Counted from the stretch's first letter, positions 15,618-24,268 are shown. The stretch is DNA of 64,000 nt from Klebsiella sp. RIT-PI-d (GCF_001187865.1 NZ_LGIT01000009.1:868001-932000), one strand, 5' to 3'. The notes: a model not told the origin generated them from the sequence alone. Made by a program: numbers and translations.

Positions 15618-16004
15618 TCAGGTCGGCATCGAGAATGTGGTGACTTTATTGGTTTGGGGATCGATTGAGATAACGCAAATGGCTAAGTTACCGCCAAAGC
15701 GATCTTTACGATCGGATATTTTAAGATTATAGGTCTCAGAGAAAGACGTGTAGCCAGATGAATTACTTTCGTTAAGCTTAAATCCAACCAGTTGTTCAAA
15801 GTAAGAGCGCGTCTGACCAACGCTATTTTTGCACTGGTCATTAGTAATAGTGCCCACTTTCCTTGAGGACGTTGTCTGCACAGCATTAGATGATTTAGGC
15901 GTCAGTGCCTGATTTACAGCTTTCATCTGTTCGCTAACGTTTTTCGAAAAATCAGCACATGAGGACGTCGCCAGAACAATCCCGCACAGTAAAATCTTTT
16001 TCAT
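15618..16004 (-). CDS. Small lipoprotein of unknown function
   Basis: A 128-residue protein with a type II signal peptide 'MKKILLCGIVLATSSC' (lipobox ATSSC, Cys16), a Ser/Thr-rich linker (about 30-50) and a C-terminal domain (about 55-128) containing a Cys pair ('DQCKNS', 'LAICVISI'). GAGGA sits six bases before the ATG at 16004. Asp/Phe after the lipid Cys does not give a confident sorting call, because Asp at +2 would retain it in the inner membrane. I do not recognise the family. It is a single gene with its own terminator. Confidence 0.7.
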   Translation of the reverse strand: MKKILLCGIVLATSSCADFSKNVSEQMKAVNQALTPKSSNAVQTTSSRKVGTITNDQCKNSVGQTRSYFEQLVGFKLNESNSSGYTSFSETYNLKISDRKDRFGGNLAICVISIDPQTNKVTTFSMPT

Positions 16005-16499
16005 TAAAATCCTCAGAGTATTAAAGGGTTTGTTAATTTTATAGTTCATTTATTACAAAGCGTTGACCATATTCGACTTGCTTTTATCTGTCAATGCGAA
16101 TAATCGGTGATATTATTCATTAGGTACTACCAGAAATAGTCTTGACGCAACTGCTCGATTATGGAATGAAAACCAATCAGAAAGGCTATTGCCTGCGGCT
16201 ATCAAAATTTACCCATGTGGTGGCATGTGCAGTGAAACTATTGAGTACGGCAGCGTAATACTTCCGGTATTCGTTCTTGCTCTGACATTATCCGATATCC
16301 ATAATGCAAGAGTAAATGAGGTCATTGTCATCGAGAGTGTGAGTTCGTCGTACTACGACACCATCATCTTAAAATTCCTGTCAGTTAACCCGTTCAAAGA
16401 ATGGTAATCTCAATCGTTATGTAGTCTGGTATATACCGATAATTGTACTAAGAGAGAGTCTATGAATTTATATATATTCTATATTAATCCATAAGGTTT
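16005..16499. other. Gene-poor stretch with one open frame of doubtful reality
   Basis: A plus-strand frame stays open from about 16108 to 16407, but it has only a TTG start (16189), no ribosome-binding site and no family resemblance. It may be the remnant of a decayed gene. Nothing else convincing is seen. Confidence 0.4.
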
Positions 16500-16703
16500 T
16501 TATGATTTGTTGTCAGCCATTTTTACTGCAAGCAGTACGGATGAAGCCTTGATGAGGGCAATGACTCGCGTACCTTCATTAATCCCCATCTCCACCAGAC
16601 TTTCGTTAGTGATAACCGCTATGAGGGCTGTACCTTCGTCCGTCTGAAGGTGAACGGTAGCATTGACCGCGCCTTTTTCCAGTGACAGGCTATTATAGCC
16701 TTT
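16500..16703 (-). pseudogene. Remnant of a molybdate-binding Mop/TOBE-domain protein
   Basis: The minus strand reads 'SLEKGAVNATVHLQTDEG...AVITNESLVEMGINEGTRVIALIKASSVLLAV' then TAA. This is the second half of a Mop (TOBE) domain as in ModE, ModG and small molybdopterin-binding proteins. The frame is closed by TGA just upstream and lacks an ATG and the usual N-terminal 'SARNqlxGkV' strand, so it looks truncated at its 5' end. It belongs to the scarred segment from 13.4 to 16.9 kb. Confidence 0.65.
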
Positions 16704-16968
16704 TCAGCGTCGGCGTCGGGCCCGTAAAACATCCCATAATCATGTTGGGCACAGCATGTCCAGGAACCACTCCCTCTGCACCGGACGCCATGTGTACATT
16801 GCGACAGCGGAATTTGCGCCGCGAAAAATTGTTCGATGCGCGTCCCGGTACTACCTTTGTAGTTCTTTTTTCAGGTCATCTGTTCAGCTTCTTCTTTATC
16901 AGAACGGTTCGCCCGCGTGAAAGATAACGTGGTGCGGGCGACAGATTGACCTAATTGCAGGGGAAACT

Positions 16969-19512
16969 ATGTCATTCGAAAAACCAGTTAAAAGCCTAAG
17001 CGCACAGCCCCACGACATTAGCACCAGCGTAAGCGTCCAGGGAGCGAGGACCCATAACCTTAAGGACGTGTCGTTTTCCTTCCCTCGCGATGCAATGGTG
17101 GTGTTCACCGGGATATCCGGCTCTGGCAAATCCTCTCTGGCTTTTGATACGCTTTATGCTGAGGCCCAGCGCCGGTTTATGGAATCTGTCGCACCGCATG
17201 CGCGCCGGCTGATTGAACAAGCGTCCACGCCGGATGTGGACGGTATAGACGGACTGCCGCCTGCCGTAGCCCTCCAGCAAAGCCGCGCCGGTGCACAGGA
17301 ACGCTCCACGGTCGGCAGTCTGACGCGGATCGCCGCCACGCTGAGGCTGCTTTTTTCCCGTGCAGGCCATCGGCCCGCTGATGTTCCGTTCCTGCCAGCT
17401 GAATCATTCTCGCCTAATAATCCGCAGGGCGCATGCCCGGTCTGTCAGGGAATAGGGCGTGTGCATAAAGTCAGAGCCGAAACGCTGGTCCCGGATGGCT
17501 CGCTGAGCATCCGCGAAGGCGCAATAGCGTGCTGGCCATACGGCTGGCAGGCGAAGAATTTGCGTTCGATTCTGGAAACACTCGGCTACGATATCAATGC
17601 GCCGTGGAATACGCTAACTGTAGAAGATCGGGAGTGGATACTCTTTACTGAGGAACAGCCCTCGGTGCCCATTTTTACACGTCTTAACACTGAAGAGCGG
17701 CAGGCAGCCCTGGCAGAAGGCGTGGAGCCTGATTATATGGGGACGTATACCAGCGCCAGAAAATATCTGCTTCAAAGTTACTCAGGCGGCAAAGAGTCCG
17801 TTAAAAAACGTCTTTCACGCTTTATTACCGTGGCACCTTGCGATGAATGTCACGGCAAGCGGCTCAACCGCGCTGCTCTGGCCTTTACCTTTGCGGGCTA
17901 TGACATTGCCGAAATCGGTGAGCTAACAATAACGCAGTTAAAAGCGCTGCTATTACCCTATGCTAAAGGCGATTCACAGCAGCTGCCCGGTGAGGCAGCG
18001 CTGCGTGAGGCCACCATCAGAATGACGGCCGACATCTGCGGGCGTCTCGATCAGCTTGAAAAGCTGGGTCTTGGTCACCTCTCTCTCGGCCGACGAACTA
18101 CGATGCTGTCATCCGGCGAGCTACAGCGGGTCCGCCTGGCCACGCAGCTTATCTCCCGACTATTTGGCGTTCTCTACGTGCTCGACGAGCCTGCGGCTGG
18201 CCTGCATCCGGAAGATGTCCGGGCCTTGCTCCAGTCCCTGCGCTTACTTTTGCAGGCCGGTAACTCGCTGGTTATTGTCGAACATAATCTGGATGTCATT
18301 GCTGAAGCCGACTGGTTGACGGAAGTCGGGCCGGGACCCGGGCGACTGGGAGGGGAAATCGTTTATAACGGTTTGCCCTCAGGGCTGGAACAGGTGTCCC
18401 GTTCGCCCACGGCAGGCTACTTGTTCGACAAACAGCGTCCGGGCCTGCGCCAGCGTCGGCTTCCTGAGGACTGGCTGACGCTTGAGCACGTGACCTGCAA
18501 TAACATTCGCGGACTGGATGCTCGCATCCCCCTTGAGCGGATGACTGCGATCACCGGCGTATCCGGCTCGGGCAAGTCCACGCTGCTGGTTCGGGTACTA
18601 CCTGCGCTACTTCAGCGACTCGATAAAATGCCGCAGGATGAGGAGATCGACGAGGACAACGTGGCTTTGGAGGTCAAAGGGAACATTACGGCAGGCGGCA
18701 CATCCCTCAAGCGCCTGGTGCGCATCGATCAGCGTCCTATCGGGCGCACGCCGCGCTCGAATCTGGCGACCTATACCGGTTTTTTTGACACCGTGCGCAA
18801 GCTCTTTGCCGACACCGACGATGCGAGAAAACGCGGCTTTGATGCCAGTCGATTTTCATTCAACCTGCCTGCCGGACGGTGTGCTGCCTGCGAGGGGCAG
18901 GGGCATATAACCATTGAGTTGTTGTTTATGCCGGAAGCAAGCGCGCCATGTTCCGCCTGCGGTGGCCGTCGCTACAATGATGAAACCCTGGAGGTACGCT
19001 GGCATAACATAACGATAGCGGACGTCCTGGATCTCACCGTTGACGAAGCGATCGCCGTATTCAGGGATAATGACGTCATTCAGCGCTCCCTTGCCGCACT
19101 GGCGTCGCTTGGTCTGGGTTACCTGAAGCTGGGCCAGCCTGCGACTGAACTGTCGGGCGGAGAATGCCAGCGCATCAAGCTTGCCTGGGAGCTGCAGCGC
19201 GTTCAGCGAGGTAAAACGCTCTATCTGCTTGATGAACCGTCCACGGGACTGCATCCGTCCGATATGGATAAGCTGATGCGGGTTCTTGATAAATTGGTTC
19301 AGCGTGGCGATACAGTGGTGATGGCAGAGCATGATATGCGCATTATTGCGGAGGCCGACTGGGTTATCGATCTCGGACCTGGCTCAGGTGAAAACGGTGG
19401 ACGCATCGTTGTCGCCGGTACGCCTGAAGCGGTAAGTCTTTCGCAGGAGAGCCTTACCGCACCCTGGCTGGCTGTCGGGCTAAAAAAGCGAGCGGACGAT
19501 CCCAGACAATAG
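16969..19512 (+). CDS. UvrA2-type (class II) excinuclease A-like ABC ATPase
   Basis: An 847-residue tandem ABC ATPase, about 90 residues shorter than housekeeping UvrA. First Walker A 'GISGSGKSS' (about 47-55), first signature 'LSSGELQRVRLA', second Walker A 'GVSGSGKST' (about 530-538), second signature 'LSGGECQRIKLA', and Walker B 'LYLLDEPSTGLHPSDM'. Zinc-binding CxxC modules are seen at 'CPVCQGIG', 'CDECHGKR', 'CAACEGQG' and 'CSACGG'. The length and lack of an obvious UvrB-binding insertion match the UvrA2/DrrC group, linked in other bacteria to tolerance of DNA-damaging or DNA-intercalating compounds. It is a single gene with AGGGG before the ATG and its own terminator. Role inferred from family. 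Confidence 0.85.
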   Translation: MSFEKPVKSLSAQPHDISTSVSVQGARTHNLKDVSFSFPRDAMVVFTGISGSGKSSLAFDTLYAEAQRRFMESVAPHARRLIEQASTPDVDGIDGLPPAVALQQSRAGAQERSTVGSLTRIAATLRLLFSRAGHRPADVPFLPAESFSPNNPQGACPVCQGIGRVHKVRAETLVPDGSLSIREGAIACWPYGWQAKNLRSILETLGYDINAPWNTLTVEDREWILFTEEQPSVPIFTRLNTEERQAALAEGVEPDYMGTYTSARKYLLQSYSGGKESVKKRLSRFITVAPCDECHGKRLNRAALAFTFAGYDIAEIGELTITQLKALLLPYAKGDSQQLPGEAALREATIRMTADICGRLDQLEKLGLGHLSLGRRTTMLSSGELQRVRLATQLISRLFGVLYVLDEPAAGLHPEDVRALLQSLRLLLQAGNSLVIVEHNLDVIAEADWLTEVGPGPGRLGGEIVYNGLPSGLEQVSRSPTAGYLFDKQRPGLRQRRLPEDWLTLEHVTCNNIRGLDARIPLERMTAITGVSGSGKSTLLVRVLPALLQRLDKMPQDEEIDEDNVALEVKGNITAGGTSLKRLVRIDQRPIGRTPRSNLATYTGFFDTVRKLFADTDDARKRGFDASRFSFNLPAGRCAACEGQGHITIELLFMPEASAPCSACGGRRYNDETLEVRWHNITIADVLDLTVDEAIAVFRDNDVIQRSLAALASLGLGYLKLGQPATELSGGECQRIKLAWELQRVQRGKTLYLLDEPSTGLHPSDMDKLMRVLDKLVQRGDTVVMAEHDMRIIAEADWVIDLGPGSGENGGRIVVAGTPEAVSLSQESLTAPWLAVGLKKRADDPRQ

Positions 19513-19574
19513 CTTTAGTCGGGTCCATATATGCGGCTATTTTAGTGAACATGTCCGGAAATTATCCTTTATAT

Positions 19575-19602
19575 AAAAAGAGAGCCTTCAGGCTCTCTTT
19601 TT
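19575..19602. terminator. Bidirectional terminator between uvrA2 and the MscS-like gene
   Basis: AAAAAGAGAGCC-TTCA-GGCTCTCTTTTT: a symmetrical GC stem with an A-tract and a T-tract, serving the two convergent genes. Confidence 0.9.
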
Positions 19603-19620
19603 ATATTATCAACGCGGCTT

Positions 19621-20736
19621 TTATTCAGTTTCGAGAGCCGGCTCCTGATTATATGTTCTGGCTTTTTGCAGTTGCAGGGGCGATTTTACCACCAGGCTAG
19701 GTAGCGCCAGTTCTATATCCTTATCAATAAGCCCTTCAATGATGCGGATATTAATTTCCTGCTGAATGTCCATATACTTATTGTAATCTGCCGTATTCAC
19801 AATATGAACTACTTCAAACGTCAGGCGATCCTGATTAAATGCCAGCAAATGCGCACGGTCGAATTTTGTTTCGCCCACTTCGGTAATGATTTTTTTAACC
19901 ATATCACCAATGAGGCGCAGTTTTTCCGGTGCGGTGGAGGTGGCGACGCCAAAGGTAAATACGATGCGGCGCGTTTGCATTCGTTTGTAATTATGAATAG
20001 TTTGCTGAAGTAATTGTGCGTTAGCGCAGACAATTTGCTCGCCGCTAAGGCTGCGAATACGCGTTGTTTTCAGACCGATATGCTCAATAGTGCCTGCAAC
20101 ATCATTGAACACCACAAAATCACCGATTTCGAACGGCTTGTCGAATCCAATAGATAAAGAGGCAAAGACATCGCTTAAGACGGTTTGTACCGCCAGCGCA
20201 ATAGCAATACCGCCTACGCCAAGGCTGGCGACCAGGGCGGTAATATCGACGCCGCCGTTCGCCAGGATGGACAATAGCATCATCGACCAGACGAGCGCCC
20301 TGAGGATCATCCCCAGTATGACCAGCGTAACCGGGTTTTTATTATTCCCCGGCGCGTATAGCAAATGACGCATCCATGATTGCACACTTTGGTCGAGCCA
20401 GATGGCTATCTGGATCGCCAGCACCAGAAACCAGGCGTGAGAGATAGTCGAAAACAGCCGGTCGGGGAGGGCAACGAAGCGTAAGCTGAAAAGGAACGCG
20501 GCGACCAGAATAAGCATCTTATTTGTTTTTTTCAGCATATCAAAAACAATGTACCGAAGGCGCTCGTCGTGCCCCTCATGCTTGCTGGCGTGCTGAAAGG
20601 TTTTATGCACAAAAGCTAATAACCGATTGATGCACCAGTAGGTTATTATTGTAATAAAAAATACCAGTGCAAAATTAATCCAAAAAGCCGTTGACATTAA
20701 TACAGTAACTATATTCAGTCTTGCCAGATACTCCAT
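19621..20736 (-). CDS. MscS family mechanosensitive ion channel
   Basis: A 371-residue protein with about five membrane segments in the first 180 residues, then the MscS pore helix and beta domain: 'GGVDITALVASLGVGGIAIALAVQTVLSDVFASLSIGFDKPFEIGDFV' (about 158-205), where Gly/Ala-rich TM3 packs the pore. A C-terminal cytoplasmic domain follows to about 350. Members open under membrane tension to release solutes during hypo-osmotic shock. It is longer than MscS (286) and close in size to YnaI and YbdG, but is not clearly either. The ATG at 20736 has TGGAGG just upstream; an earlier ATG adds only seven residues. Confidence 0.85.
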   Translation of the reverse strand: MEYLARLNIVTVLMSTAFWINFALVFFITIITYWCINRLLAFVHKTFQHASKHEGHDERLRYIVFDMLKKTNKMLILVAAFLFSLRFVALPDRLFSTISHAWFLVLAIQIAIWLDQSVQSWMRHLLYAPGNNKNPVTLVILGMILRALVWSMMLLSILANGGVDITALVASLGVGGIAIALAVQTVLSDVFASLSIGFDKPFEIGDFVVFNDVAGTIEHIGLKTTRIRSLSGEQIVCANAQLLQQTIHNYKRMQTRRIVFTFGVATSTAPEKLRLIGDMVKKIITEVGETKFDRAHLLAFNQDRLTFEVVHIVNTADYNKYMDIQQEINIRIIEGLIDKDIELALPSLVVKSPLQLQKARTYNQEPALETE

Positions 20737-21037
20737 TTTACCTCCAGTCTGACGCATGTGAACCCACAGTATAGACTTTACTGATAAATATTCTGTATTT
20801 TGGGCAGATCGCTATTTATTGCCGGAGAGTAGCGGATATTCTCCGCACTGCATATTTTTGGGAGCTGAGGTATGCGTATAGTTATCAACTTCAGACGTCT
20901 CTTATTGCCTGTTAGTAATTGGCGGGAAGTGCGCCATTTTTTGGCGACGGTCAGCAAGCAATTGCATCCTGGCGCTTGGCTAAATCTCTTTCTTTGTCCA
21001 GACTGATTAATACTGAAATGACGAAAAGAGGTGAGAT

Positions 21038-21364
21038 ATGCACCAGGATGCCCTGAAATGTATAGAGTTATGCTACAAATGTGCGGCCATGTGTGATTTC
21101 TGTGCGGCATCATGTCTTAAGGAAGAAAATCCGGGTTTAATGACTGATTGTATTCGCCTGGCAGTACAGTGTGCCGGTATTTGTCGTCTCTCCGCGCAAT
21201 TTATGAGTCTTGATAGCGATTATTTTAAGCAAACCTGTCGTATTTGTGTCGATATTTGTAAAGCCTGTGCTGAAGAGTGTGCCAAGCATCAGAGCGATCA
21301 CTGCCAGCGCTGTGCAAAAATATGCCGCAATTGTGCTAATGCCTGCCTGCGAATGGTGGCATAA
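21038..21364 (+). CDS. Cys-rich four-helix-bundle copper-binding protein (DUF326/Csp family)
   Basis: A 108-residue protein with 19 cysteines spaced as CxxxC and CxxC along predicted helices (positions 8, 12, 15, 19, 22, 26, 38, 45, 49, 67, 70, 74, 77, 81, 89, 92, 96, 99, 103). This is the pattern of Csp copper-storage proteins, whose four-helix bundle is filled with Cu(I) bound by Cys pairs. There is no signal peptide, so it would be the cytosolic (Csp3-like) type. AGAGGTGAG precedes the ATG. It is a single gene; no copper efflux gene is adjacent. Function inferred from family. Confidence 0.85.
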   Translation: MHQDALKCIELCYKCAAMCDFCAASCLKEENPGLMTDCIRLAVQCAGICRLSAQFMSLDSDYFKQTCRICVDICKACAEECAKHQSDHCQRCAKICRNCANACLRMVA

Positions 21365-21548
21365 CGTTTAAGGTATGCGGCTTATGACGGGGTATCTGGA
21401 TTGCCACTTTCAGCTGATGACCAGCTACCCCACAAAAAAATGTGCGGGTTGTTGATAAAAAATAGTGCTAAAATAAGAGTTTACGGCATATCATAAATAA
21501 AAAAAATAATACTTGTATAAAACTAAGAATCATGCGTAAATGGTCTGT

Positions 21549-21693
21549 CGGTTTGATACACAGACAATACCTTGAGCAGTTACTAAAGCAGTTCTCATCA
21601 AAGATATCCTCTCTTGAGTCTCCATTTGAAGCTTCGATTCGCATCTGTATTCAAACCATGAATGCCACCAGGCGCTTATGTAAGGAAATAATT
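21549..21693 (+). promoter_or_regulatory. Cold-box 5' leader of the YmcF-like gene
   Basis: The sequence CGGTTTG..ACACAGAC at 21549-21564, followed by TAAAGCAGTTCTCA at 21584-21597, is shared with the leader of the csp gene at 24269-24314 and resembles the cspA cold box. Such long leaders refold at low temperature to allow translation. An in-frame ATG at 21532 would read through this leader and is therefore not the true start of the downstream gene. Confidence 0.65.
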
Positions 21694-21879
21694 TTGAAAA
21701 TACAATTCAGATGCCCGGCTTGTCACGGGTCGCAATACAGGACGTCACCCTATGATGTGACGGAAAAAAATCGCATGGGTGCTAAATGCATTTTTTGCAA
21801 AACCGCAATGATTGCTGGCGACGACTTATGTCATCTTGCCATTACCAGCGCACCCAAGCTTGCGGAATATCACCGTTAA
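21694..21879 (+). CDS. YmcF/YnfQ-like small cold-shock zinc-ribbon protein
   Basis: A 61-residue protein beginning at TTG, with AAGGA seven bases upstream. 'FRCPACHGSQYRTSPYDVTEKNRMGAKCIFCKTAM' (5-39) has two CxxC pairs and is almost the same as the E. coli cold-induced small proteins YmcF and YnfQ ('HFRCPCCHGSQYRTS.FDVT..NP.GAKCIFCKS.M'). The length also fits (62 in YmcF). The cold-box leader in front supports cold induction. The molecular function is unknown; a zinc ribbon is likely. The start is unusual, but the family alignment and leader both favour it. Confidence 0.78.
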   Translation: MKIQFRCPACHGSQYRTSPYDVTEKNRMGAKCIFCKTAMIAGDDLCHLAITSAPKLAEYHR

Positions 21880-21920
21880 GCGTCAGACCGGACGCAGGTC
21901 CGGTTGATGTTGTGATTATA

Positions 21921-22259
21921 TTAAGTTGACCGGGCACCGTAGGGGCATAATGTAAACGCACATTCGTTGCTCTGAGGGCAGTTAATCATTGTTTGATTAT
22001 CATTGCCCGGGCAGGAAATCCTGTTTTTAAATATTTGCCATAATGCCGTCGAGTGATGAAAAGTATGGATAATTGTTATTGGGGTTTTTCTTCCATTAAC
22101 GCTGATGCCAGAGGGACCATTATTGAGAGCATTGCCGGTACGTAAAAAGTAGTTGCCTTTATACCATAATATTAGCTTCGTATTTTTTACGGCTGTGGCA
22201 ACGGCAAATCCAGTACCTGTTGCCGGGCAAACCAGCGTGTCTTCAATTTCCCAATCCAT
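21921..22259 (-). CDS. Hypothetical protein, 112 residues
   Basis: GGAG lies ten bases upstream of the ATG. The protein starts 'MDWEIEDTLVCPATGTGFAVATA', has a beta-rich middle ('TKLILWYKGNYFLRTGN') and a Cys-containing tail ('CPGNDNQ', 'NCPQSNECAFTLCPYG'), five cysteines in all. There is no signal peptide or membrane segment. I do not recognise the family. It is a single AT-rich gene, convergent with the YmcF-like gene. Confidence 0.5.
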   Translation of the reverse strand: MDWEIEDTLVCPATGTGFAVATAVKNTKLILWYKGNYFLRTGNALNNGPSGISVNGRKTPITIIHTFHHSTALWQIFKNRISCPGNDNQTMINCPQSNECAFTLCPYGARST

Positions 22260-22507
22260 TAGTTAAATTCTCCGTCAGATATGAGTAATACGATCCTTGA
22301 TTAGTCAGTTTTATAAATATAGCAACGGAATAAGATAAGTCTAATAGGATTAATTAACTATGACAAAAAGGAGATATAATGTTTTTTCTTTGCGGTAATT
22401 TACATTGTAAACTGTGAGACGGTTCAAATTTACGACAATCCGGGCTTCGCAAACGTTAGATTGTTGCGAAACCTTCGGCTATCTTTTATACAAAATAAGC
22501 GATGTGA

Positions 22508-22582
22508 CTACCACCACCCCAATTGTGTACCCGCCAGTGCAATAATCGCTACAATCAGCATGATAATCGTTGTTTTTTTCAT
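22508..22582 (-). CDS. Small hydrophobic protein, 24 residues
   Basis: ATG with AGGA eight bases upstream encodes MKKTTIIMLIVAIIALAGTQ followed by LGWW and a stop. A Lys-rich start and a single 17-residue hydrophobic segment are typical of enterobacterial membrane small proteins. It is shorter than ordinary gene-calling limits, so it would usually be missed. A terminator-like hairpin lies about 130 bp upstream, so it would need its own promoter. Function unknown. Confidence 0.55.
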   Translation of the reverse strand: MKKTTIIMLIVAIIALAGTQLGWW

Positions 22583-22712
22583 AGTATAAATCCTGTCAAT
22601 TTATCTGCCCCAGAGAAATAGCGGGCTATAAGTTACTGTGGACAATCGCCTGGTATAGTAGAGCATGATTGAATAAAATTTGATATATTCGGCATAAAGG
22701 TATCGCATAGTG

Positions 22713-22740
22713 CAAAAAATCCCCGCTGTAGACAGCGGGG
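22713..22740 (-). terminator. Rho-independent terminator
   Basis: A CCCCGCTGT/ACAGCGGGG stem followed on the minus strand by six T residues. It probably ends the minus-strand DUF523-yeaO transcript after it crosses the opposing yoaF gene. Confidence 0.75.
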
Positions 22741-22875
22741 AAAGCGTGACAAATTATGGAATGGGGTGCTCCCGGTCATGAAGAGAGCATCGTTATATTA
22801 AGTGAATAACGTCCCGTAAAAATGAAGAAATCTTGGATTTCCTCTTTGTCTCCCGCATAAAGAAAAGGAGAGGTG

Positions 22876-23109
22876 ATGAAGCGAGTATGCCTGTTTTTAT
22901 CGGTTGCCCTGGCCGGCTGTGCCACTGAGCAAGACCCGCCAGTAAAAACAACGTTGGCCAATCCGGCAGCGGTATGGTGTGTACAGCAGGGCGGTACCCG
23001 AGAGCCAGTGCAAAGCCCTCAGGGTGTGAAAACGCAGTGTCGCTTCAGCGACGGGCAAACTATTGACGAATGGGAGCTGTGGCGGCGCGATCATGCCTCT
23101 GCGCGCTGA
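22876..23109 (+). CDS. yoaF: DUF333 lipoprotein YoaF
   Basis: A 77-residue lipoprotein with a signal peptide 'MKRVCLFLSVALAGC' (lipobox ALAGC) and a DUF333 domain 'NPAAVWCVQQGGT...TQCRFSDGQTIDEWELWRR' (about 30-73) holding two conserved Cys. YoaF in E. coli sits beside yeaO in the same order, which supports the name. GGAG precedes the ATG; the GTG one codon earlier is less likely. Its last 19 bases overlap the 3' end of yeaO on the other strand. Function unknown. Confidence 0.75.
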   Translation: MKRVCLFLSVALAGCATEQDPPVKTTLANPAAVWCVQQGGTREPVQSPQGVKTQCRFSDGQTIDEWELWRRDHASAR

Positions 23110-23453
23110 GCCAGTTTTTCCAGCCAGTCGGCCAGAATCAATGCATGATTCTGGCGCGTATTGCTGGAGGCATAAAGTAACGTTAACTTTTGCGTTCCCG
23201 CCTGATGAAGAAGTCGTAATCCTTCCTCTTTATGCGCAGCAAGTTCTTCGCGGTAATGCTGACTGAAAGTGGCAAAGTCAATAATCTCAGCATGAAACGC
23301 CTTGCGCAATTCCGTGGAGGGCGCAAGTGTTTTACACCATTCATCATGATGTAACGTCTCTTTTTTTACCCCGCGCGGCCATAATCTGTCGACCAGTATA
23401 CGGTAGCTACCGTCGCGATCCGCATTGTCGTATACGCGTTTACATTGGATCAT
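23091..23453 (-). CDS. yeaO: DUF488 family protein YeaO
   Basis: A 120-residue protein matching E. coli YeaO throughout: 'IQCKRVYDNADRDGSYRILVDRLWPRG' at the N terminus, 'STELRKAFHAE', and 'LTLLYASSNTRQNHALILADWL' near the C terminus. DUF488 proteins are small, cytosolic and uncharacterised; a conserved Arg/Trp/His set suggests a binding or enzymatic site. The upstream DUF523 gene overlaps it by 14 bp, so the two are translationally linked. Confidence 0.88.
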   Translation of the reverse strand: MIQCKRVYDNADRDGSYRILVDRLWPRGVKKETLHHDEWCKTLAPSTELRKAFHAEIIDFATFSQHYREELAAHKEEGLRLLHQAGTQKLTLLYASSNTRQNHALILADWLEKLAQRAEA

Positions 23454-23949
23454 ATGATGCCTCCATTTTTTCCATCCACGCGATCAGTTCAGGGATTTGC
23501 TGTTCAGAAAAAACGGTGATGCCATGCTCTCTTAAAAGCGCTGTGGCAACACCTGTTCCCGGCCTGCGGGTGCCGCTAAAGCTGCCATCATAGATAAACT
23601 GGCTGCCGCACGTGGGGCTGCCATTCGTAAGCAGAGCCGCGCCGCATTTCTCACTTATCGCCGTTTGCAAAGCCAGCCATGCAGCAAGTTGATAATGTGC
23701 CGTAACGTCATGGCCACTGTTTTCAATGATTTTTGCCTGCGCGTTGATGACGTCCCGGCCATCAGCAGCCACAATTTCGGCGGGCAAGCGCGGGGTAGCC
23801 AGACCGGCGGCCAGTTCCGGGCAATGAGTGACCAGCCGTCCCTGATGCTGCCAGCGGGAGAGAAGAGAAGTTAGATCGGCTTTGTGGCTACCGTTGTAAC
23901 GCACGCTAAATCCCATCAAACAGGCGCTGACCAGCAATTTATTTTTCAT
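23440..23949 (-). CDS. DUF523 domain-containing protein
   Basis: A 169-residue protein of the DUF523 family: 'KLLVSACLMGFSVRYNGSHK' (4-23), 'THCPELAAGLATPRLPAEI', 'LTNGSPTCGSQFIYDGSFSGTRRPGTGVATALL'. Conserved Cys in 'SAC', 'HCPE' and 'SPTCG' suggest a metal or redox site. The ATG at 23949 gives the family's usual N terminus; a longer frame to 24015 is unlikely. Its stop region overlaps the yeaO start by 14 bp. E. coli lacks this gene at this place. Biochemical role unknown. Confidence 0.8.
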   Translation of the reverse strand: MKNKLLVSACLMGFSVRYNGSHKADLTSLLSRWQHQGRLVTHCPELAAGLATPRLPAEIVAADGRDVINAQAKIIENSGHDVTAHYQLAAWLALQTAISEKCGAALLTNGSPTCGSQFIYDGSFSGTRRPGTGVATALLREHGITVFSEQQIPELIAWMEKMEASYDPM

Positions 23950-24015
23950 ATTGCGTCCGCTTATTTCGTTATTGCGGTATAAGAGTAATATATATTTTGC
24001 GCGGAATACAGTCAC

Positions 24016-24189
24016 ATGGCGTGGAGAGCATATCTTAAAGCGCCACTCATTTATGCAGGGTTATTTACGGTTCTTTACGTAAATGCCGTTGTTTTGCCAT
24101 TTAATTCTACCTTTCAGGATTGTCAGATTAATTTCTGCCGTACCTGCACGGTATTTGATATTTTCTACATAATCCCGGCCGTCATTTAG
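24016..24189 (+). CDS. Possible small membrane protein, 57 residues
   Basis: An open frame from ATG to TAG encoding two hydrophobic stretches (about 8-29, 'APLIYAGLFTVLYVNAVVLPF', and 47-57) and four Cys between them ('CQINFCRTC'). It has no clear ribosome-binding site and no recognised family, so it may not be real. It is divergent from the DUF523 gene. Confidence 0.3.
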   Translation: MAWRAYLKAPLIYAGLFTVLYVNAVVLPFNSTFQDCQINFCRTCTVFDIFYIIPAVI

Positions 24190-24268
24190 CCATCCGGGTG
24201 TTTAAGTGGTTAAAAAAATAAAAGTTAAACCTTGCCAAAAGAATTTACCTGTGTCTTAATGTGTTCAG

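Noticed and set aside
16189..16407. A 72-codon plus-strand frame starting at TTG
   Set aside because: No ribosome-binding site, non-ATG start, no family; kept only as a possible remnant in the intergenic entry.
16682..16927. An 81-codon plus-strand frame before uvrA2
   Set aside because: No start context and no similarity; it overlaps the end of the Mop remnant.
21532..21693. N-terminal extension of the YmcF-like protein from ATG 21532
   Set aside because: The DNA here matches the cold-box leader of the csp gene, and the family alignment starts at 21694.
22446..22471. Inverted repeat TTCGCAA...TTGCGAA downstream of the 24-residue ORF
   Set aside because: No T-tract and weak stem; not enough to call a terminator or operator.
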